This document shows, piece after piece, positions 23,701 through 33,110 of a DNA stretch of 64,000 nt. Position numbers and translations under genes: made by a program. Source of the DNA: Spongilla lacustris (lineage: Eukaryota > Porifera > Demospongiae > Spongillida > Spongillidae); contig OX442421.1 in assembly GCA_949361645.1 (NCBI GenBank), positions 7,022,888 through 7,086,887 on the forward strand, given 5' to 3'. Below the pieces are notes generated by a model. It was given only the letters and a program-made list of their open reading frames with translations, was not told where the DNA came from and made no database searches. Position 1 is the first letter of the stretch. Every line of letters starts with the position of its first letter.

Positions 23701-26700
23701 TTATGATGAGATCCCTGATGCCTGCTGCTGGAGATTTCTCGGAGAACATTTAATAATAATAATAATAACAATAATGTATAGGTGGTAGGTATTTTAAATG
23801 TTATTTAGTCGATATCATACGTAATAATTAGTAATAAAATGCATATATGTTTTTTTTTTTCATGATAATAAGTATCTCCTTCTAATTATAATTTGTTATT
23901 ACCACCTTAAATTGTGAAATCATTAGACATATTGTAATTATGATTCAATACGAATGGCTCTTCCCTTCTTGTAAATACTATCCCATTTGATATCACATAC
24001 ATGTTACAGCACTTGCTTGGAATCTACTCAAGCCATGTTCATGCAGCTACATACAGTACTTCAGTTACATATCTACACAGAGGTACTCACCTTTGAAAGC
24101 TCTGCTGCATTATTCATTGGTTGTGATCTATCAATAATAACCTGAAAATAAACAATTGAAACAAATATTAATGACTCAAACTTGTTGTACTTCAAAAGCA
24201 TTGGATTAGGTTTCATGATCATTCTACTGGCCAGCCTGTCATTTACTAAGCATGTATTATAAGGCTGTGGTTATTCCTCGTGGCCATAACTAGCTACAAA
24301 ACTTATAATCTTATTCCTAAAATACAGTCTTATGGAAAACATCACTAATTGTAAACCAACTAACATAGGCACTATGATTATTTAAGTGACATCCATCCAT
24401 ATACTCTAGAAAAACTCAATTTTTTAATTTCCTACTCTCTTTGTGACAAGCACTATATCATGGCCAAATTCTGATAGAAAAGTAGCTATGAAAAACTAGG
24501 GGGGAGACCAATTAAAAGGTGACCCATGACAAAACGTTTCCACTTGCTGGCAATACATGCTGATCATATGCCTGAGGAGATTGAATATTGTCTTAACAAA
24601 GAATGGTTTCTTCCAGTACATTTCTGCATTCTCCCCCAAGATATTTGTTTACTACTTTAGAACAGTTAGTTGCTGATGGTACATATCAATGTGAGTGGAT
24701 ACAGAATGAAAAACAACAATTTATTTACATCACCTGTCCTTCCAATATTAGCATTTGTCTCAGCTGGCTATGTCTATGGCAGAGCAATGTAAAGTGTGAT
24801 TGGTGTGCACCCTTCAAAGTAACATGCTGTAAATTATAAAGTTTCAATCTCTAATTTCTCAAAGTGTGTAGAGTGTTGACAGATGTGTACAATGTTTTTA
24901 ATACCACACACATGAGGTGCCAAGTAAGACCCTTGAAGGCCTGGGTTGGGGAATGGGGAAAGATGAGCTTTGAAAGCAGCAAATGGAATAATGGTTACAA
25001 TGATATGCTCGTTTAACGGTTTACCTGTGGATATTCAATGACGCATATATTTCCTGTCGGTTGAAAGGATTGAATTAGACAGGAAATAAGCTCCTGTCTA
25101 AATATAGCCTGAATGGCGATTGGTTGGAAGGGTGAAACACGTGGTCGGAGTGTTGATAAGGGAGTGAAGGGGTTATTGAGTCATTCTAGGCATTCTAAAC
25201 GCACGTGGTGTGGCTTGCAGTTTGCGATGGAGGAGGCTCGGGTTTCGGGCAAGGAGGGACGAGCAACCCGTTGGAGACCATACTGGCCGCCATTACAAGT
25301 TCGCAGCGGGAAACACGTGAGCTGCGAGCGGAACTGAGGGCGGCACAGGAGGAAGCGGCGGAGAGGGCAGCGAGGAAATCGGAGAAGCCGTACCATTTCC
25401 AGAAGAAGGCTCACGAAGATCAGGCCTTGTTCAATGAGAGCGTAACGGATCACATCCTCGAGGCGGAGTCACAGCTGTCGCGCGCGGCTAGGCTCGTGGC
25501 CGACGGTCCAGCTAAAGTCGCCTTGGAGAAGGCCAAGCAGAGCCTGAAGCTCGGTAGGAACGCGCTGTCGCATAGGCAGAAATTGATTAAGTTGGCCGAT
25601 CGTTCGGATTTTGGTTGGGCGGTGGTCACCGAGTACGAGGCTGACGCGTTGGCAGTCGACTCGGATGACGAGAAAAGGCTGGATAGGGCAGAAAGGGCAG
25701 AAAGGGCGGCGGAGCGCAGGGCCAATGCGAAGAAAAGGAAGTCAGAAGATGCTGAGAGGGTGAAGAAGATGGAGCATGAGGCGCAAGACAGAGCTAAGGC
25801 AGCAGCGCGGTGGAGTGGAGCGGGAGTGGTGGCGGGAGCAGGAGCGCTCGGGAAGCCAGCGTTGCCTCGGGTTTCCGGCCCGGTGGTGTGCTATGGGTGC
25901 GGTGAGGCAGGTCACTTCAAGCGTGAATGCCCTAGGAAGTCGGTGGTTGTGTATCCTTTGGTAGTAGAAAACAGTGGGGGTATATGTGGGGATACCAGTG
26001 CACTTGGGGTGGGGGGTTCAGCTGCCCCTGATCGGGAAGCAGCACATGGTGAGGGTTTATCACCTGTTGTGTTGCAGGATGAGTTGTCTCTTGAGGTGTC
26101 ACATACTGTTGAGTTGTCACCTGAGGCAGGGACTGATGGGGATGAGTTAGCATGTACGCAGAGGTGCTGGGAGTATGAGGAAGTGGAGAAGAATAGTATG
26201 GCTGTTAAGGGCAGGTTAAGGCAGCATGTGGAGTATTGGGTAGAAGAGCTTCATGCTACACAATGGATCATTGACATGATTAGAGACGGGTACATGTTGC
26301 CATTCCGTGTGGAACCGCCAGCTTATAGAAGGGGCAATAAAAATACAGCCTACACTAATAGCGTGTTTGTATGCAAGGCAGTAGCAGACTTGGTGGAAGG
26401 AGGGTTTGTGGAGGAGGTAACTGAACAGCCATTCATATGCAGCCCAGTGTCTGTAGTGGAGAACAGTGCGGGCAAGAAACGGCTGGTGGTGAACTTGAGA
26501 CATGTCAACCAGTATTTACTGAAAAGAAAGTTTAAATATGAGGATTTACGAATAGCAATGATGCTTTTTAGCCAAGGTGAGCTCATGTTTAGTTTTGACT
26601 TGAAGTCCGGGTACCATCATGTGGATATTGCTAGGCATCATCGTAAGTATCTGGGTTTTGAGTGGGAGCGGCAATTTTACGTGTTTACAGTTTTACCTTT

Positions 26701-29700
26701 CGGGTTGGCATCGGCACCGTATGTGTTTACTAAGTTGTTACGGCCACTGGTAAAGCTGTGGCGGTCTAGAGGTTTAAAATGCCTCATGTATTTGGATGAT
26801 GGTATTGTAGCTGTGAAGGGGAAGGAAAGTGCTGAAAAAGCTAGCATGTGGGTCAGGGGTTCTTTGGAAAGGGCTGGTTTTGTGATGAATGTGGATAAGT
26901 CAGTGTGGACACCGTCTCACAGGGTAATGTGGTTGGGATTCAATATAGACCTGTTGGATGGATATGTTTCTGTTCCCCGGGAAAAAGTAGATATGTTGGT
27001 GGCATTACTGCAGGTGGCTCTATTGTCCAGTTGGTTGAGGGCCAAACAGTTAGCCAGTATAGTTGGCAGGATTATTTCAATGGGTATTGCGTTAGGCCCA
27101 GTGTCAAGGTTTATGACCAGAAATTTGTACGCAGTGTTAGAGTCCCGGTATGCTTGGTGCGATGTGCTAGAAGTGTCCCCGCAGGCGCGTGCGGAACTAG
27201 AGTTTTGGGTAGACTGCCTGCATAGTTATAACTCACAGCCAATATGGCATAGCCCTTCAGCAGTTAGAGTGGTGTACTCAGACGCTAGTGATACGGGGTA
27301 TGGAGGGTACACTGTGGAGCATGGCATGCACGTGGCCCATGGTAATTGGTTGCCAGAGGAAGCGGTGAAGAGCTCCACGTGGAGGGAGTTAGTGGCAGTT
27401 AGTAGAGTTTTGGATTCCATTGCTCCCAAGCTGCGGAATGTGAGGGTTAGGTGGTTCTCAGATAACCAGAATGTAGTGCGTATCATACAGGTTGGCAGTC
27501 GTAAGGCACATTTACAAGAGCAGGCCATGAGGGTGTTTGAAACATGTATCGCTTACCAAATTAGATTGGAGCCGGAGTGGTTACCACGGGAAGAAAACGA
27601 GTTAGCGGACTTCATTAGTCGTATCATAGATTACGATGATTGGCAGGTAGATCCAGAGTGTTTCTATGATTTAGATGGCATTTGGGGTCCCCATTCTATA
27701 GATAGGTTTGCTGACAACTATAACTCGCAGCTTCCGCGGTTTAATTCTCGTTTTGCATGCCCTGGGACTGAGGCTGTGGATGCATTTACGGTGGATTGGG
27801 GTGGTGGGGAGAACAACTGGTGGTGTCCACCGCCATCATTAGTGGTGAGGGTGATGAAGCACGCTGAAGTGTGTCATGCTAGTGGTACACTTGTAGTGCC
27901 ATGCTGGGAGTCAGCTCCCTTTTGGCCTTTGTTGTGCACTGATGGCATGGGTTATGCATCTTTTGTAGTAGATGTAAGAATGGTACCTGCATGTACACTG
28001 CAGGGGAGATCGGGTGGTAATTTGTTTGGAGAGTGCAGGCCTAGCGATTGTCTGCTGGCCTTGAGGGTGGGTTTTTAGTATGACCCTGTGTCCCCTGTAA
28101 GAGGCAGTTTGGTCTTAGTTGTCACTATGTTTCAAGCTTTCAGCCAGTGTGGTAATATGTTGCCGGTGGCAGGATTGTGTTTTTTGTTCGACCAGTGTGG
28201 TCATTGTGTCTGCCGGGGGCAGGATTGTGTTTTTGTTCGACCAGTGTGGTCTTGTGTCTGCCGGGGGCAGGATTGTCTGCATTCGACCAGTGTGGTCATT
28301 GTGTCTGCCGGGGTGCAGGATTGTGTTTTGTTCGACCAGTGTGGTCTTGTGTCTGCCGGGGGGCAGGATTGTGTTTTGTTCGACCAGTGTGGTCTTGTGT
28401 CTGCCGGGGGGCAGGATTGTGTTTTGTCGACCAGTGTGGTCTTGTGTCTGCCGGGGGGCAGGATTGTGTTTTGTTCGACCAAGTGTGGTCTTGTGTCTGC
28501 CGGGGGGCAGGATTGTCTGCATTCGACCAGTGTGGTCATTGTGGCTGCCAGGGAGCAGGATTGTGTGACCAGTGTGGTCAATGTGGCTGCCGGAGAGCAG
28601 TGACAGGCCCAGGAGGCCTAGGTTTGACCGCGGGTCAAACAGAACCCAGGTGGCCAGGTCAACAAAGGTTGGACCGGGTGGCCCAGGTGGGTAGCAATAT
28701 GGCTGCCAGGGGCAGGGAGTGGAACCCAGGGGGCCAGGTCAACGATGGTTGGACCGTGTGGCCCAAGAGGGTAGCAATATGGCTGCCAGGGGCAGGGAGT
28801 GGAACCCAGGGGGCCAGGTCAACGATGGTTGGACCGTGTGGCCCAAGAGGGTTGGCTTGGTGTAGCCTGGTCGCGTGGGTCAGGTTAGTCTATTGGATTC
28901 TGTCAGGTTGCTAGCTATTTGTTTGTTGGGGTTTGCGGGTTTTATGAGGTGCGAGGTATGGGCCCGCGGCAGTTTGGTATGCATAGTTTAAGGGCAGGTG
29001 GTGCAACGGCTGCGGCTAATGCTGGGGTGCCTGATCGGCTGTTTAAGCGGCATGGCCGATGGCGGTCTGAGTCAGCTAAGGACTGCTACGTCAAGGACTC
29101 GGTGGACAGTCGTCTATCTGTGTCTAAGAGTTTGGGGATTTAACTATGCTTGCTTTGCTGTCGTTGTGTGCCTATGTTGTAATGTGCTGCGACGTGCGAA
29201 TAGATGCTGGCACCAAATGTTGGTCAAGTGGGAAGGGTGATTACCATGTAGGGCATGTGACAGGAGATATATTTCCTGTCGGTTGAAAGGATTGAATTAG
29301 ACAGGAAATAAGCTCCTGTCTAAATATAGCCTGAATGGCGATTGGTTGGAAGGGTGAAACACGTGGTCGGAGTGTTGATAAGGGAGTGAAGGGGTTATTG
29401 AGTCATTCTAGGCATTCTAAACGCACGTGGTGTGGCTTGCAGTTTTTTCCCCATGTATTGTCGAGCATATACAGGTGATCATTGACAGACATAAAGCTGA
29501 TGGAGGGAATCTGACGAAGAGGAGCTGTTTGTTGTTCTGAGTGGAGGTACTCCAACAGTGGCAGCTGGTTGTGTTTGTGTGTGTGTGTGAGCAGTGTAGT
29601 TAGGAAGGTTTTTGCCCCAGAAGGTGGATTTTCCCTTCAGAAGGTTTTCCACGGGGTTTTTCCGAGGGTGAGGTGTGGGCTCACCTACCCTGAATATAGT

Positions 29701-30855
29701 TAGTTAGGTTTTATTTATGCCTACTGCTCAAGCGTGTGTTGTGTGTGAGTGTTGTGTGCGTGGAGCTCCTGTGCTACTGGGGGACACTACGATGTACGAG
29801 AGCTGCTGGCAAGGCAGGTGGAAAGGAGGAAGGAAGCAGGGGAGGTGGACGCTATGTTGTAATATGCTGCGACGTGCGAATAGATGCTGGCACCAAATGT
29901 TGGTCAAGTGGGAAGGGTGATTACCATGTAGGGCATGTGACAGGAGTATTGTAACGTAACAGCGGAATTTAATTATTAGTATTTGCTATTTTTAACCATC
30001 ATGTCATTAGTACCTAATAACATTTGAACCGAACGAGTCTTCTACGTACAACTTTTCAAGTCGGTTAGATAAGTGATTCCTCTACACGTTGGTATGAACT
30101 CATTGTTTGTAGCACTCTGGTAAGGTATCTGGAACATACCGCGAGCAAATGGCTCGGTTATATATAGACAAGCCTTTTTTCCCCCCATTGGGGGTTGGGT
30201 GGGAAAGGAGTTTGTAACTTGGTATAAACATACTCTTTATACTGATAAGCTTAGGTCAAATGTTTGCAGCACTACATGCTGTAGGACAGAAGTATTGAGC
30301 ACCTTTATTGTTATTCAACCATCCCTTCAAATGTTTGTAGTAGATGTAGAATCCTGCAATGTTACCTAGACCTAACATTAACAAATCAATAAGGTATGCC
30401 CCATACATGTAGGCACCTACATACATAAATATACAAACCAACATACAGAAGTACCACCATTAACAGTGTTAGCACAGACTGTGGTATACCCCGTATAAAC
30501 AGACAGGCCTCATAACACTAAACTGATTATGAAAGGCTTCACAACTCATGATCAGATACATAATGCCATATATCATGGTATACAAAACTGGGCCACTTAC
30601 CTGAGCCAAAGTTGACTTCCCAGCTTCTGAATGCCCACAGATGATTACTTTGCCAAATGAGTGAATAGGAAAGTCCTCACAATTCTTTATGTACTTCTTC
30701 AGCAGGTTCAGTACAACATAGTTTTGGGCTACCATCACTGGTGTATTACCACGCTCATTCTTTACGTTTAATTCAATGCCAGGAACAGAAAGTAATATTT
30801 GAACACACTCAATATGATCCCAAGCAGCAGCAAAATGAAGTGGTGTAGAGCGACC
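17756..30855 (-). CDS. Ankyrin-Roc-COR-Death domain protein (3' exons, 5' end not found)
   Basis: Four exons join in phase: 30855-30601, 24141-24091, 20809-19255 and 18045-17756. They give about 716 residues ending at a stop at 17756. In order, the first exon carries an ankyrin repeat (GRSTPLHFAAAWDH) and the Roc GTPase P-loop GHSEAGKS. The third exon carries the Walker B/G3 motif DLAGH and the G4-type motif THVDK, then a COR region. The last exon is a Death domain of about 95 residues. Ankyrin, Roc, COR and Death in that order match DAPK1-type Roco proteins, but no kinase is visible. Roco proteins are GTPases that act as cytoplasmic signalling scaffolds. Upstream ankyrin exons and a start codon were not found between 30856 and 33110, so the 5' end is missing or has been displaced. 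The second intron holds a complete retroelement in antisense. Confidence 0.8.
18046..19254 (-). other. Intron of the Roc-COR-Death gene
   Basis: This sequence separates the COR exon from the Death-domain exon; the two join in phase across it. It contains a poly-C run near 18236-18248 and GC-rich patches but no exon I can support. Confidence 0.65.
21603..21666. repeat. Three tandem AACCGGTT palindromes
   Basis: Three copies of gtgttaaaccggtttaacac-like sequence lie end to end at 21-base spacing, centred near 21614, 21635 and 21655. Each copy is a self-complementary AACCGGTT core with TTAA flanks; the third has an extra C in the core. AACCGGTT is the known consensus of Grainyhead/CP2-type transcription factors. 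The array lies in an intron of the Roc-COR-Death gene, just after a locally GC-richer stretch (21252-21520) of unknown nature. Regulatory function is inference. Confidence 0.6.
22401..23130 (-). pseudogene. Degenerate non-LTR-type reverse transcriptase fragment
   Basis: On the minus strand, about 23120-22930 encodes a stretch with SGVQQGNPLG followed by LLCFALVL, a pattern typical of non-LTR reverse transcriptases (GxxQGxPLGPxLF). It is followed by ELIADDDL and then stop codons. Further downstream on the same strand, 22640-22401 keeps an open frame with SSPTSVERI, which may be the decayed C-terminal part. No ends or poly-A tail were recognised. It sits in an intron of the Roc-COR-Death gene in the same orientation as that gene. 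Confidence 0.45.
25045..25223 (+). repeat. Split direct repeat A1
   Basis: The 179-base left terminal repeat begins atatatttcctgtcggttga and ends gtggcttgcagttt. It recurs at 29267-29445. The first ATG of the long ORF lies inside it. Confidence 0.9.
25205..28078 (+). CDS. Gag-RT-RNase H polyprotein of the Ngaro-like element
   Basis: A 957-residue open frame. The N-terminal third is charged and coiled-coil-like with long runs of alanine, arginine and glutamate. It is followed by a CCHC zinc knuckle (CYGCGEAGHFKREC). A DIRS-type reverse transcriptase follows, with SFDLKSGYHHVDI, the LPFGLASAP block and the catalytic YLDD box. The RNase H region contains YSDASDTGYGG and a later SDNQN. Fusion of gag and pol in one frame is unusual for Ngaro elements, where gag is often separate. 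The protein has no visible stop codons or frameshifts and may be functional. The start at 25205 is the first in-frame ATG; a start further inside cannot be excluded. Confidence 0.85.
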   Translation: MVWLAVCDGGGSGFGQGGTSNPLETILAAITSSQRETRELRAELRAAQEEAAERAARKSEKPYHFQKKAHEDQALFNESVTDHILEAESQLSRAARLVADGPAKVALEKAKQSLKLGRNALSHRQKLIKLADRSDFGWAVVTEYEADALAVDSDDEKRLDRAERAERAAERRANAKKRKSEDAERVKKMEHEAQDRAKAAARWSGAGVVAGAGALGKPALPRVSGPVVCYGCGEAGHFKRECPRKSVVVYPLVVENSGGICGDTSALGVGGSAAPDREAAHGEGLSPVVLQDELSLEVSHTVELSPEAGTDGDELACTQRCWEYEEVEKNSMAVKGRLRQHVEYWVEELHATQWIIDMIRDGYMLPFRVEPPAYRRGNKNTAYTNSVFVCKAVADLVEGGFVEEVTEQPFICSPVSVVENSAGKKRLVVNLRHVNQYLLKRKFKYEDLRIAMMLFSQGELMFSFDLKSGYHHVDIARHHRKYLGFEWERQFYVFTVLPFGLASAPYVFTKLLRPLVKLWRSRGLKCLMYLDDGIVAVKGKESAEKASMWVRGSLERAGFVMNVDKSVWTPSHRVMWLGFNIDLLDGYVSVPREKVDMLVALLQVALLSSWLRAKQLASIVGRIISMGIALGPVSRFMTRNLYAVLESRYAWCDVLEVSPQARAELEFWVDCLHSYNSQPIWHSPSAVRVVYSDASDTGYGGYTVEHGMHVAHGNWLPEEAVKSSTWRELVAVSRVLDSIAPKLRNVRVRWFSDNQNVVRIIQVGSRKAHLQEQAMRVFETCIAYQIRLEPEWLPREENELADFISRIIDYDDWQVDPECFYDLDGIWGPHSIDRFADNYNSQLPRFNSRFACPGTEAVDAFTVDWGGGENNWWCPPPSLVVRVMKHAEVCHASGTLVVPCWESAPFWPLLCTDGMGYASFVVDVRMVPACTLQGRSGGNLFGECRPSDCLLALRVGF
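28187..28575. repeat. 48-base minisatellite inside the Ngaro-like element
   Basis: About eight tandem copies containing gaccagtgtggtcttgtgtc and a ctgccggggggcaggattgt part. The block lies between the RNase H end and the surviving recombinase piece, where the main part of the recombinase should be. A second, longer unit of about 80 bases, with tggctgccaggggcagggag, is duplicated at about 28680-28850. Confidence 0.9.
28919..29143 (+). pseudogene. Tyrosine recombinase, C-terminal remnant
   Basis: A 74-residue frame holds the C-terminal catalytic box of a DIRS/Ngaro tyrosine recombinase. HSLRAGG carries the conserved His and Arg, followed by a Gly-Arg-Trp turn and then a CYV segment with the candidate nucleophilic tyrosine. 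The expected 200 or more upstream residues, including the first catalytic Arg, are absent; minisatellite DNA occupies that position. The element may therefore need a recombinase supplied in trans. Confidence 0.75.
29172..29445 (+). repeat. Junction of split direct repeats B1 and A2
   Basis: B1 (29172-29266, starting ctatgttgtaatgtgctgcg) is followed immediately by A2 (29267-29445). This internal junction is diagnostic of Ngaro-type replication through a circular intermediate. Confidence 0.9.
29852..29946 (+). repeat. Split direct repeat B2, right end of the Ngaro-like element
   Basis: A 95-base copy of B1 ending in atgtgacaggag. Beyond it the sequence is unrelated to the element. Confidence 0.88.
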
Positions 30856-33110
30856 CTGAAAGATGAAAGATATTGTGGTACATACATGTACATACATATG
30901 CCAACAGACAATAAACAGCAAGTCAACATAAATGGCATCTGTCCACACAGAAATGTACACTAATAATAAGACACTCAAGATTTAATTTAAGCAGGAAATA
31001 CAAATGAGCCTTATACCTAAAACTAAAATGTAAGCTAGGATGAGATAACCAAACAATGAAAATCATGTACTGGGTATAAAACCATGTATGTGACCTTTGT
31101 TACTGTAACCATGGGGATGATTTTACATCTTGATAGGGTAGACAGGAGGGAATAAGATGAATGTGATGATGTAGACTTTGAACTGGCCGGAGATGCTGCC
31201 CAGTAAAAACTACACTCACAAGCAACAAGAACCATTTTAAATCCAAGTTATTTTTAAATAGACTATGACTCCTTTATTCACAGGAGGTACTGTACACTAC
31301 AAACTAATCACAGGTGATAAATACATACAAGAAGATGACAATTCACATGTCAAATGTCAGAATATCTGGACTGCTCATGTTTTAGGCAAATGGATGGCAT
31401 TGAAATATCATCCATTACAGTTGAGGACATCACCAATATGACAGATAAAGATATTTGACAACCTTTAAAAGGGAAACCAACCTATTCTTCCTTAGTATGG
31501 TCTCATAAACAACAGAGACCGAGAGAGAAACAGAGGTAGACACATTGATGGAGAAAAGTAAAGGAGGAAAATCAATAAAGAGAAAGAGCAGAAAGAGGGA
31601 GAATTCCTCTCATCAACACACAAGCATCATGATGACAGCCCTAGAAACAATTAAATTCACACCCTTCGCTCACTAAACAAATTGCAATCAAATGCCTTTA
31701 ATATTGAAAATTAAATTTGGTAAATAAACAATTTCATTGGTTACCCTCAAATATAAAACACACTCTACTCTAGATATTATCCAATCATCTGATAATAGGC
31801 TACCACTAGATGATGTAATTCATTATGCATTTAGCACACATAACTGTATTTCGCACTTCTGTTACACAAAATGAATGTGATGGGCACTACCAAGCACCGC
31901 CATCTAGACGATTTAACTAACAATTTAGTATAAGCTCGATCGCTTTGACGTTGTATACATTAGCAGTTATGAAACAGCTATAGTTATATGTTATGTACTT
32001 ATAAAACAATCGAGCAGCTCTGGGCCGTGATGGTTGAAGCCATTAGTGGTTCCATTCTAGTGAGTGCGCAATGGAATAGGCGATACAAATAATAACAAAA
32101 TCCAGACAATATCGAACAATATCGATGCGACAATTGTACGGTATTGCAACTTCATGGCAATAGGATTAATAAACACTGAATCCGGACAAAATCGAGGAGA
32201 ATAATATCGAAATTAGACTGTATCATCAATTGCAATACACAATCCATACAAGAAACTCATCAACTCATCAACTTGCAATCTAAATCAATGGAGACAAATT
32301 TCCAAACAAAAAATATACAGGGTGATCCAATATTAAATGCAGAATATATTCCATTCAGCAAAACACAAGAAGTCCATCATCATGACAACCCAATCAGGAA
32401 AAAGCAAAATCAATTCAAATTCACAAACACACTACCTCATTCATACCTCACATTCACACACTTTGCTTATCTAGTAAAGAGACTATAGCATACTGTACAA
32501 TCAAATGCTCTTTATATCAAACCTAATTAACAACACTGTAGTATAGTTGTATATATTTCAATTTAGTGCCTGCGCGCATGCGCAGTGCGCCACTAGTATT
32601 GTGCAGTTCCTTCACGGCTGTTTCATTGCATTGAAATTTGGACAACAGGTCCGCGCCCACTATGAATTTTAAGTACCTAGCAACATGGCTCATTACTTCC
32701 ATAGCAACGACAGTAGGTGGAAAGAGGTTTATGTACGAGAAGATGTCGTGGGTTTTTTTTACCCAAAGGGCAACCTACACGTGCAGTAAGGACTTTGCTA
32801 CTCGACAACACTAGTTTCTAGCAATGATACCTTGGCGAACACGTGCCACACTGCCAAAAAGACACTGGGTCTAAATGGGTATGGTCAACAGTGCTTATGT
32901 TTTCTAAGAATTGCTCTTATATTTTTGGACAAGAAACGCCTCGAACGTAGTAAAGGGTTTGATCTTGTGTTTTCAGTCGTCTATACGTGACTACGCTACT
33001 TCGTTTGTCCAATTTCGTCGATTGAATACGGCGCCATTTTGAGGTCTCTATTATAAAATGATAATGTACGTACGCGAGCGATAACGATGACGTTGAATAG
33101 TGCTAGAGAG
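30856..33110. other. Non-coding stretch between Roc-COR-Death and RAG1-like genes
   Basis: I looked for upstream ankyrin exons and found none. A palindromic gcgcatgcgca at 32573-32583 matches the known NRF-1 consensus and lies in a GC-richer patch (32560-32760), which could be a promoter. Otherwise the sequence is AT-rich and featureless. Confidence 0.5.

Larger units (their letters stand above)
25045..29946 (+). mobile_element. Ngaro/DIRS-type retrotransposon with split direct repeats
   Basis: The ends follow the pattern A1, ORF, B1-A2, spacer, B2. A1 (25045-25223) equals A2 (29267-29445) over about 179 bases. B1 (29172-29266) equals B2 (29852-29946) over 95 bases, with at most a single base difference seen. 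Adjacent B1-A2 with A1 at the left end and B2 at the right end is the split-direct-repeat arrangement of Ngaro/PAT elements, which integrate by a tyrosine recombinase. The coding part supports this: a gag-like zinc knuckle, a reverse transcriptase, an RNase H and a tyrosine recombinase remnant. No LTRs or target duplications are present, as expected. It is inserted antisense in the intron between the P-loop exon and the next exon of the Roc-COR-Death gene. Confidence 0.88.

Noticed and set aside
25181..25725. Minus-strand open frames opposite the gag region
   Set aside because: Shadows of the GC-rich coding frame of the Ngaro-like element.
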